Positions 7,193 to 16,600 of a stretch of DNA of 21,599 nucleotides are shown piece by piece. The stretch lies in IMG/VR virus record IMGVR_UViG_3300046368_000086, positions 1 through 21,599 of that record, one strand, 5' to 3'. How positions within the stretch are numbered: the stretch's first letter is position 1; the number at the start of each line of letters is the position of its first letter. Origin of the DNA: a virus. The notes below the pieces were generated by a model. That model did not search any database and was not told where the DNA came from. It worked only from the letters and a program-made list of their open reading frames with translations. The position numbers and the translations under genes are program-made.

Positions 7193-8698
7193 ATGGCAAT
7201 TGATAAAATTACAGCAAGTGGACTTGGGGATGGTGGAGTATCAACTGCTGACTTGGCAGACGGTGCGGTTACTACTGCAAAGATTACAGATGGTGAAGTT
7301 ACGTTTGCAAAATTGAATGCAGATGCACAACCTACACCAACTCAAGTTTCAGACCAACCTAATACTTCAACTGGTGGATTCAGTATGCCTGCTGGGACAA
7401 CTGCACAAAGGCCAGGCACTCCAGATACAGGTGAATCAAGATATAATTCTGAAACTGGTTCTCTAGAATTCTATGATGGAGCAAACTGGATTACAACAAA
7501 CTTAATCCCTACAGTTGATTCTGTTTCTGGAACAATTTATAACGGAATTGCATCTGACTTAACACTTTCTTTATCCAACGCAACAGATTCTATTGATGTA
7601 GTATTTAAAGAGGGTGTAACAACTTTAGCAACAGTTTCTAGTGTTTCAGTATCATCTGGTTCTGCTACGGTAACAGTTCCAAGTGAAGTTTATGGACAGA
7701 CTGTTGGTGACACGATTACAATTAATATTAATAATACTGATGGAACTCCATCCTCTAATTCACAAACCAAAACTGTTATTGCAACACCTACTGGTGGAAC
7801 AATAACATCTGTTGGTGGTGATAGAGTTCACACATTTACTACATCATCTAGTTTTGTTGTTCCCGCTGGAATTTCTCTTTCTAATGTTGACTTTTTGGTT
7901 CTCGCTGGCGGCGGCGGTGGTGGAACACACAACGCTGGTGGCGGTGGTGCTGGTGGACTACGAACTTCATTTGGAAGCACTTCTGGTGGTGGCGCATCTG
8001 CACAATCTGCTATTTCTACAATGGGAGCTGCAACTTATACTGTAGTTGTGGGGCCGGGTGCTGGACGAAAAGGTGATGCTGGAAACGGTAGGAGAGGGGA
8101 CAGCGGAACTGGTTCTTCAATCTCTGGAAGTGGAATTACAACAATCTCCACATCTGGTGGCGGTGGTGGGTGTTCTGGCAATGATGGAACGGCTGGACTA
8201 ACTGGTGGATGCGGTGGTGCTGGATATAATAATGGCAATAATGGACAGGGAACTACTGGTGAAGGATATGCCGGTGGAGCTGGTAACTCAACACAAGACA
8301 TAGGTGGCGGTGGCGGAACTGCTGCGCTTGGCCAAGACGGTTCTGATGGGAATTATGCTGGTGACGGCGGTGCTGGACTCCAAGTAAACATTGATGGTAA
8401 TAACTACTATTGGGGTGGCGGTGGAGGCGGCGCTGGTTATGAACCGAGTGACCCATCTGGTGATGGTGGGATTGGCGGCGGCGGTGGCGGCGCTGGTGGT
8501 GACAGTTCTCCAGGCGGCGCTGGTGGCGGCTCTGCAATTAACTCTGGTGCAGCTGGAAACAGTGTTTCTCAAACCGGCGGACAAGGCGGTGACGGTGGTG
8601 CAAACTCTGGCGGTGGAGGCGGTGGCACTTCAAGGCCTGGCAGTTATGGTGGTGCTGGTGGAAAAGGCATTGTCATTTTAAGATATACATTATCATAG
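7193..8698 (+). CDS. glycine-rich adhesin-like tail fibre protein, copy A
   Basis: The 501-residue protein has four parts. Residues 1-45 carry the repeat DGAVTTAKITDGEVTFAKL. Residues 60-100 carry a common fibre module (RPGTPDTGESRYNSETGSLE then FYDGANW). Residues 100-205 form a beta-rich, Ig-like stretch (VSVSSGSATVTVPSEVYGQT). From about 207 a beta segment (HTFTTSSSFVVPAG, then VDFLVLAGGGGGG) leads into about 250 residues very rich in glycine, closing with GKGIVILRYTLS. Such glycine-rich tips are known from T-even gp38-type adhesins, where they pack as polyglycine II helices and bind host receptors; that role here is inference. AGGATA precedes the start. Copy B lies at 18957-20321. Confidence 0.85.
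   Translation: MAIDKITASGLGDGGVSTADLADGAVTTAKITDGEVTFAKLNADAQPTPTQVSDQPNTSTGGFSMPAGTTAQRPGTPDTGESRYNSETGSLEFYDGANWITTNLIPTVDSVSGTIYNGIASDLTLSLSNATDSIDVVFKEGVTTLATVSSVSVSSGSATVTVPSEVYGQTVGDTITININNTDGTPSSNSQTKTVIATPTGGTITSVGGDRVHTFTTSSSFVVPAGISLSNVDFLVLAGGGGGGTHNAGGGGAGGLRTSFGSTSGGGASAQSAISTMGAATYTVVVGPGAGRKGDAGNGRRGDSGTGSSISGSGITTISTSGGGGGCSGNDGTAGLTGGCGGAGYNNGNNGQGTTGEGYAGGAGNSTQDIGGGGGTAALGQDGSDGNYAGDGGAGLQVNIDGNNYYWGGGGGGAGYEPSDPSGDGGIGGGGGGAGGDSSPGGAGGGSAINSGAAGNSVSQTGGQGGDGGANSGGGGGGTSRPGSYGGAGGKGIVILRYTLS
7376..7446 (+). repeat. dispersed near-identical repeat, copy 1 (partner 19077-19147)
   Basis: These 71 bases match 19077-19147 with only two differences (G7396 to A, and T7432 to C at the matching sites). 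They encode the GFSMPAGTTAQRPGTPDTGE module shared by the two glycine-rich fibres. Similarity continues at a lower level to about 7730. The stretch could serve as a site for homologous recombination between the two adhesin genes. Confidence 0.9.
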
Positions 8699-8711
8699 GA
8701 GAAGAATTAAT

Positions 8712-9116
8712 ATGTCATATTTTGCAAAAGTTAAAGATGGTAAGGTGATTGATATGTTGGTTGCTGAGCAAGATTTTGTTGATTCATACAGTGACGGTAA
8801 AGCTGGTGTTTGGATTCAGTGTTCGTATAATGTTATTGGTGGGGTGTATTATGACCCATCAACAGGAGAACCTGCTGAAACTCAATCTGATTTTATCAAC
8901 GATGAAAATCCAGCAAGAAAAAGAAAAAATTATCCAAGTGTTGGATGGAACTATGATGTCACAAGAGATGCGTTCTATGATATTCAACCATATCCAAGTT
9001 GGACATTAAATGAAACAACTTGTAATTGGGAAGCGCCTGTTGATAGACCAGATTACGATAATATTTACACTTGGAATGAAGAAACCCAAACTTGGGATGC
9101 TGTAGAAGCAGAATAA
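8712..9116 (+). CDS. conserved small protein following the glycine-rich fibre, copy A
   Basis: The 134-residue protein is paralogous to the one at 20335-20730. They share the start (FAKVKDGKVIDMLVAE here, FAKVINGKVVNVVVAE there), a WIQ.SYN..GGV.YDP.TGEP block at about 34-54, DYD/NYD..RDAF near 80-88, a NETTC.W.APV block at about 100-110, and a tail of WNEETQTWDAV. Proteins like this are common in marine T4-like phages, usually beside fibre genes, with no known function that I can name. Many Trp/Tyr residues and no signal or membrane segment suggest a compact soluble domain. An AGGAGAAG at 8698-8705 gives strong initiation. A fibre accessory, capping or assembly role is inferred from the repeated pairing. 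Confidence 0.85.
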   Translation: MSYFAKVKDGKVIDMLVAEQDFVDSYSDGKAGVWIQCSYNVIGGVYYDPSTGEPAETQSDFINDENPARKRKNYPSVGWNYDVTRDAFYDIQPYPSWTLNETTCNWEAPVDRPDYDNIYTWNEETQTWDAVEAE

Positions 9117-9119
9117 ATA
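9112..9119 (+). promoter_or_regulatory. possible weak late promoter before gp8
   Basis: AATAAATA differs by one base from the T4 late box TATAAATA and overlaps the stop of the preceding gene, 18 bases before the gp8 ATG. The same near-match occurs at the same place after the paralogous gene (20726-20733), so it may be only shared gene-end sequence. Confidence 0.3.
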
Positions 9120-9137
9120 ATATTATAGGAAAAAACA

Positions 9138-10604
9138 ATGGCAGCGATTATTACTGAAAATTTCAGACAACATAATGCAGAACAGTTTTTTGAGTCATTC
9201 TCAGAAGCTGCTGCATCAACATACTATTTGTTCATTGGTAAGAGCTCCCCTTTTACTAATTCAACATCTGGTGGCGATGACAACTCACCTCCTGTTCCAA
9301 AGGATGATGTGACTACAGAATTTTATAAATGGGATTCAATGCTCGCTGCTAAGTTGATCTCATCTTCTGATGTATCTTATGTTATCCCTCGTAGAAACTG
9401 GACAAACAATACAGTATACGATATGTATGAACACGACATTAGTAGTTCAAATACGACTACTTCTGGTGCATCAAACTTGTATGACGGAACATTCTACTTT
9501 ATGACTTCAGAATATAAAGTCTATAAAGTGCTTGACAATAATGGTGGAACTGCATATAGTGGTTCTGAACCAACTGGAACAGATACCTTCCCTGTAGAAA
9601 TTGGTGGATATACAATTCAGTATATGTATTCCATTTCTACATCAGAAATTCAAAAGTTTCTAACCTCAGATTTTATTCCAGTATCTACTGAAACTGCTGT
9701 AAGTAATCAAGCAGTTGATGGTTCTATTGACGTAGTTCGTGTTACTGTTGGTTCTGGTTATACAGACGGAACTTACTATGCTGCAATTGATGGTGACGGA
9801 ACTGGTGGTGTTGTAGAAATTTTAGTTTCTGGTGGCGCAATTGTCAAACAGGGTTCTGCTGGAACTAATGTGACAACTCCAGGCTCTGGTTACACATTTG
9901 GTAATGTTGACTTGACAGATGTTTACACAACAAGTGCTTTGACGGTATCTGATAATATCGGTTCAGGCACAGGTGGTTCAGTCGTTCCAATCATTTCACC
10001 AAAGGGTGGACATGGTAAAGATGCTGTTGCAGAACTTGGTGGACATTATGTTATGATGAACTCTAAGTTAGAACAGGCAGAAGGTGATGATGTTACAGTT
10101 GCAAACGATTTCAGAGAAGTAGGAATTATTAAAGATCCATACAACTTTGGAACAACAACTATTTCTTCTGCATCTACTCGTAGACAGTCACTTGCAATTA
10201 AGATGGCATCTGCTCCTGTTAGTGCATATGAGATTGATGAAAAAGTTACTCAGTCAACAACTGGTGCAGTAGGTAGAGTTGTAGAATGGGACGCAACAAA
10301 TAACATCCTATATATTCTACAAGAAAGATTTACAGACTATGGTATTGCTGCTTCTGGCAATCAAGTTGCATTTAGTGGTGCAAATACTATCACTGGTGCT
10401 ACCTCTGGTGCTGCTGCAATTCCTTCTGCTACTGCAAGTGAGACTGTAACTCTTGCTGGGGGAACAGTTCTTACATTTACTTCTGGTTATAACAATCCAG
10501 AACTAGAACCAAACAGTGGTAAAATTCTTTATATAGAAAACAGACGCCCAATATCTCGTGCTTCTGACCAAACAGAAGATATCAAAATCGTAGTGGAATT
10601 CTAA
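9138..10604 (+). CDS. gp8: baseplate wedge subunit gp8
   Basis: The 488-residue protein matches T4 gp8 at both ends. Near the start are IITENFRQHNAEQFFESF, YYLFIGKSSPFTN and IPRRNW (83-88; T4 has IPRRDW). At the end ILYIENRRP (463-471) and DQTEDIKI (477-484) correspond to T4 IYMENRPP and DQTEEINI. Gp8 is an outer wedge protein that bridges gp7 and gp10 in T4. It is about 150 residues longer than T4 gp8. The extra length falls in a GSGYT-type segment (about 205-262) and in a TGAVGRVVEW / ITGATSGA segment (about 367-430), both modules also found in the neighbouring large proteins. It follows AGGA at 9127-9130. It is separated from gp6 and the gp7-position gene by a fibre cassette. Confidence 0.9.
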   Translation: MAAIITENFRQHNAEQFFESFSEAAASTYYLFIGKSSPFTNSTSGGDDNSPPVPKDDVTTEFYKWDSMLAAKLISSSDVSYVIPRRNWTNNTVYDMYEHDISSSNTTTSGASNLYDGTFYFMTSEYKVYKVLDNNGGTAYSGSEPTGTDTFPVEIGGYTIQYMYSISTSEIQKFLTSDFIPVSTETAVSNQAVDGSIDVVRVTVGSGYTDGTYYAAIDGDGTGGVVEILVSGGAIVKQGSAGTNVTTPGSGYTFGNVDLTDVYTTSALTVSDNIGSGTGGSVVPIISPKGGHGKDAVAELGGHYVMMNSKLEQAEGDDVTVANDFREVGIIKDPYNFGTTTISSASTRRQSLAIKMASAPVSAYEIDEKVTQSTTGAVGRVVEWDATNNILYILQERFTDYGIAASGNQVAFSGANTITGATSGAAAIPSATASETVTLAGGTVLTFTSGYNNPELEPNSGKILYIENRRPISRASDQTEDIKIVVEF

Positions 10605-10607
10605 ACA

Positions 10608-13600
10608 ATGGAAAAAACCAATCTTAATGTGTCACCATACTATGATGACTTTGCTGAAAACAAAGATTTTCATAGAGTTCTCTTTCGTCCAGGCTTTGCC
10701 GTTCAGGCAAGAGAACTAACTCAACTACAGTCTATCCTACAGAATCAAATTGAAAGACATGGACGCCATGTATTCAAAGAGGGAACAGTAGTTATCCCTG
10801 GCGCAGTTGGTTTTACAAATGAATACTATGCAGTTAAACTACAGTCTACTATTTCATCTACGGATATCTCTACTCAAATCCAAGATTATGTTGGTAAGAG
10901 AATTACTGGAACAACCTCTGGCGTTGTTGCAGAAGTTATTCAGGCAGTCGCTGCAACTACAGAAGACCCTATTACACTATTTGTAAAGTATATTAGAACT
11001 GGTTCTGATAACGTAACAACTGTATTCCAAAACGGAGAAAGAATCTCTGCAAACGGAACAGTGGGTTCTTTTGGAAGTGGTATTGATAGTGCTGTTCTAC
11101 AAACAGCAAATGCTACTGCAACTGGTTCTTCTGCAAATATTGAAGAGGGTGTCTACTTTATTCGTGGACATTTTGTTCGTGTTGCAAATCAAAGATTGGT
11201 TCTAGACAAATATACTGACACACCATCTTATCGTGTTGGACTTACTATTACAGAGGCCCTAGAGACTCCAGAAGAAGATGCGACCCTATTGGACAACGCA
11301 CAAGGAACTTCTAACGTAAACGCAAAGGGCGCTCACAGACTCAAGTTTACACTAACCCTTGCAAAACTAGAACTCACTTCTACTGCCGATGAAAACTTTG
11401 TTGAACTTATTCGTGTCAATAATGGAATTATTGAAAAGAAGGCAAGGAATACAGAATACTCAGTTCTGGGCGAAACTCTTGCTCGTAGAACAAATGATGA
11501 GTCTGGTGATTATACAGTTCGTGATTTTCAATTTGATATTCGTGAGAATGCAAATGATGGTTTAAACAATGGTATCTATGCTATCGGTGCAACCACTGAT
11601 GATGGAAACATTGCATCTGATGATTTTCTTTCTATTCAAGTATCGCCTGGTAAGGCATATGTTCGTGGATATGAGATTGAAACGGTTTCACCAAAATATA
11701 TTGATATTCCTAAACCAAGAAGTTTTGAAAATTACAATGGTTCAATTACTCCTGTTGAAGTGGGTAACTATGTGGTAGTCAAGAAAGTTCATGGACAACC
11801 AGAGATATCCCCAGAAATTTCTGGTGAGATTGATGAACCATATCGTGAGATTGAACTTTTTGATACTCAGACTGCTACTCGTGGTTCGTCATCTGGAACT
11901 AAGATTGGTTTTGCTCGTGCAAGGGCATTTGAACATTTTGAAGGAAACACTGGTTCTGGTGTTGACTTAGTAGTTGATTCTACAAACACCGATACAAAAT
12001 ACAAACTCTATTTGTTCGACATTCGTATGTTTACAGATATTACTTTGAGTGGAACTCCAGGCTCTGGACAAGTTCCTCAAGGTGCAAAAGTTACAGGTGT
12101 GAATTCTGGTGCATATGGATATGTTGCAAGTTCATCTACAGGAACAAAACTTGTTCTTACATCTGTTGTTGGAACATTTACAAATGGCGAAAAATTAAAA
12201 TCAACTTCATCTATAGCCTCTGACGAGATTATTGATGATAACGCAACTGCTGGTTCTGGAACAGACTTAACTATTAGTTCTTTTGTTACACAGGATTTCA
12301 GTTCTGTAAAACAAGTTTACATGAATGACCCAGATACAGGCGATGCAGATTTCTCTGCTGACGTTGATCTTAGTAACACAATTAATATTACTGGATTGGT
12401 TTCATATACTTCAAGCACAACAGTCAACGGTTTTCAAACAGACTTTACAACTGAACTTAAAGTTGGTGATATTATTTCTCTTCCAACTGGTGCCGCTGGT
12501 ATATTGGAAGAAAGAAGAGTTACTGCTGTAACAGATAATACAACACTAACTGTTGCTTCTGCATTCAGTAATGCTGTTACTTCTGTTACTGCAACAAGAC
12601 TAAGAGCTCAACTTACTGATCAACAGAAAAATATTCTTCTTCGTAAGTTGCAGAAGAGTGGCATTAAAACATTAAAGACAGATAGTAATGGTGGAGTATC
12701 AGATACTAGTCTTGTAATTCGCCGTTCGTTTGAAGATAGTTCTTCAAGTGGTTCTGTATCATTCCTCGCTGGTTCTAACGAAACATTTAATGCAGTTGAC
12801 AATGAAGATTATGTTCTTATCATCGTTACTGCTGGTTCGGGAACAGGTGCAACTGGTGACATTGTGAACCTTAATAGTTCTAATGTAACTGTATCTGGAG
12901 CCGGAACAAACGCACTAACAATTACTTCTGCAAGTATACTTGGTAATGGTGCTGAGGTTCGTTTAATTGCAACTCTAACAAGAACTGTTGCTGGTGAAAA
13001 AATTAAAACAAGAACTCGTATGCACCAAGTCGTTGTTGATAATGACGGAATTGCTGGTGGTGCTGAATACGGAACATCTGCACATCATAAAGATGTTTCT
13101 TTGGGTGTTGCTGATATTCACAAACTATATGCAATCTATGATTCTGAAGATAGTTCTGCAAATCCATCTTTGCCGCAATGGACAATTACTGGTGCCTCTG
13201 GTTCGTTTACCAAAGGTGAATTAATTACTGGTGCAACATCTGGTGCAATTGGAAGAATTATTAACCCAATTTCTCCTATAACATTCATTCCAGTAAATGG
13301 TGCAAGTTTTATATCTGGTGAAACAATCACTGGTGCAGAAAGTTCACAGTCTGCTACACTTGATACCTTTACAGATGGTTCTCGTGACATTACTTCAAAT
13401 TTTGTTCTTGACAATGGACAGAGAGATAACTATTATGATATAGGACGTATTGTTCGCAAAGCTTCTGCGACTTCTCCTACTGGTAGGCTCTTGATTGTCT
13501 GTGATTATTTTGAACATGGTTCTGGTGATTTCTTTACTGTAGATTCTTATGCATCTATTAGTTACAAAGATATTCCAACTTATACTGCTACTCGTGTTGA

Positions 13601-16600
13601 TCCAGAGGTTGCAGAACCTACTGGTGAATATGATTTGAGAGATGCTGTTGACTTCAGACCTCGTGTTGCTGATGCGACTACATCAACTGTAACAATACAA
13701 TCTCAAACAGTAAGTAAAGTTACTTCAATGTCATTTAACTTTGAGGATCGTTCTTTTGCTGGAACTGGTGCTTCTACAATTGATATTCCAAAAGACAACT
13801 CAAACTTTGCATATGATTTTGATTTCTATATTGGTAGAATAGATTCTTTATTCCTAACACCAGAAGGCAAATTTAAACTCATTACTGGTGCCGCATCAGA
13901 AAATCCAGTTGAACCAAAACCATTAGATAATGCGATGCATCTTGCTAAAATTAATTTGAACCCATATATCTTAGATATATCGGATGCAGATTTTACAAGA
14001 ACTAATAATCGCAGATACACAATGCGTGACATTGGTAAACTTGAAACTCGTATTAATAATATTGAATATTATACTGCACTCTCTCTTTTAGAGAAAGAGG
14101 CACAAGGACTTGAGATTCAAGATTCAAACGGATTGAATAGATTTAAGTCTGGTATTCTTGTCGATAACTTTAGAGGACACGCTACTGGTGATGTTAAACA
14201 TCCAGACTATCGTGCTGCTATTGATATGCAGGCAAGTGAACTTCGTCCAAAATATTATATGAAGGGCGTAACTCTTATTGAAGAGAACACCACTGATGCA
14301 GAAAGAACAGTCGATCAGTATCAAAAAACTGGTGACGTTCTAACTCTTCCTTATGCACATAAGGTTACTGCATCACAACCATATGCAACTAGAATTGAAA
14401 ACCTAAACCCTGTTCTAAACTTTGCATGGGCTGGTATTTGTGTATTGTCACCATCTGGTGATGAATGGTTTGAAGTCAATAAACTTCCAGATATTGTTAT
14501 TAATAGAGAAGGAAACTTTGACACCGTATTTGCACAGAATAGAAATGCTATCGGAACTATTTGGGGTGCATGGCAATCGCAGTGGGGTGGAACAGTTCAA
14601 AGTAGAACAGAAACATTTAGAGACACCTCTTGGGCTCGTGCAAGAAGTCGTGTTCCTTTCCGACCAATTATTAGAAGAACTACACTAACATCCTCTGACG
14701 GTGGCCCACTTGTAAGACAAGGTGTTCAGACTTCTGTTATTCCACAGATTGATGTTGAGTCACAAGGAAATAAAGTATTATCTCGTGCATTGATTCCATT
14801 CATTCGTGCAAGAAATGTTACCTTTACTGTTACTGGTATGAAACCTTTAACTAAGGTATATCCTTTCTTTGATAAAACTAATGTTACCAGATATGTTACT
14901 CCTTCTGGTGGTTCTTTGGGTGGAGACTTGATAACTTCTGCTGCTGGTAAGATAGAGGGAATATTCTCAATTCCAGACCCTAATACTAGAGGCAATCCTC
15001 AGTTCAGAACTGGTGATAGACTCTTTAGGTTGACTTCTTCATCTACAAATGCAGAAACTCCTCAACCAGAAACATTCGCACAGGCAATCTATTCTGCAAC
15101 TGGTATTCTTACAACAACACAAGAAACCTTTATTGCAACTCGTAATGCTCGTGTAGAAGTTAGAAATGTTCAACAGACTGCCAATCCGGCTATTCGTGAT
15201 GAGATTGTTGGTTGGTGGGATCCGCTTGCACAATCATTTATGCCACAGGCAGAGGGTGGAGAATTTATCACTAAAGTTGATGCATACTTCCAAGGTAAAG
15301 ATGAAGATTTGCCAGTAACCTGTCAGATTAGAGAAATGCAGAATGGTTATCCTACAACAACTGTTCTTCCATTTGCATCAAAGGTTCTAGAACCTTCTGA
15401 AGTAAGTCTATCTGATGACGCTTCTGTTGCAACAACATTCTCGTTTGACCAACCTGTCTATGTGAAGAATGGAGTAGAATATTGTATTGTTCTACAAACA
15501 GATTCAAACAAATATTTTGCATGGATTTCACGAATGGGTGAAACAGATGTTGGTGGCTCTCGTTTGGTTTCTGAACAACCATATCTTGGGGTTCTCTTTA
15601 AGTCACAGAACAATACGACTTGGACTGCATATGACTTTGAAGATTTGAAGTTTAATCTTTATCGTGCTCAGTTTGATACGTCTAAGACAGGAACGATTAC
15701 TTTAAACAATGATGCTATTTCATCTAAGAACTTAGAACCAAATCCGATTAGAACAATCAATGGACAGTCACTTGTTAAGATAACACATCGTGATCATCAT
15801 ATGTATGACATAGATAATAATGTAGTTATTAGTGGTGTAAGTTCTGGTATTAATTCAACATTGTCAACCACACTTGCTGCTGCTGGTTCTTCAATTTCAT
15901 TATCCTCAACCTCTGGTTGGCCTTCATCTGGAACAGTCTATGTTAAAATTGAAGATGAGGTTATTGAGGGAACTATTTCTGGTGCAACTATTACCGTTGT
16001 AACTCGTGGAGTAGAAGGTAGTGATGTGGAACACGCAAGTGGAACTACAGTTGAATATTATGTTTTGAATGGTATTCCTTTGACAGAGGTAAACAAAACA
16101 CACAACGCTATTGCAAATATTGGTATTGACTCATATACTGTTGCAACAACCGCTGCTGCATCTTCTGATGGAACTGGTGGTGGTAGTAACGTCTATGCCT
16201 CTGAAAACGCACAGGCAGATGTGTTCCAACCTTTTGTTCCTACAATCGAATTCCCAGATACTTCTCTTACTGCAAAAGTAAGAACTACAACTGGAACATC
16301 TCCAAGTGGTTCTCAGAACTCATTTACAAAACAAACACTATCACAGGCAATTAGTATTCCTGTTGATGATGAATACTATTTTGCTAATCCAAAGATTATT
16401 GCATCATCAATAAACGAAACATTAGAACTTGCTGGTGATAAGTCACTCAATCTCATATACACAATTACATCTAGTTTAGATAATCTATCTCCTGTAATTG
16501 ATTTGGATAGAAGGACTGCTGTGATGATTGCAAACCGTTTGGATAATATTGATAGTTCTGCTGATGTATATCCTACAGAGGACTATGTATCTCCAACAGA

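Noticed and set aside
7900-8680. Collagen-like protein or diversity-generating retroelement target
   Set aside because: The glycines do not follow a Gly-X-Y register over long stretches, and no reverse transcriptase or template repeat is visible in the window.
9085-9096. Small inverted repeat CCCAA-AC-TTGGG as a terminator
   Set aside because: The stem is five pairs with a two-base loop, has no T-run, lies inside coding sequence, and is broken in the paralog at 20702-20713. No convincing terminator was seen in any gap.
9324-9331. TATAAATG, one mismatch from a late promoter box
   Set aside because: It is inside the gp8 coding region with no gene start downstream at a useful distance.
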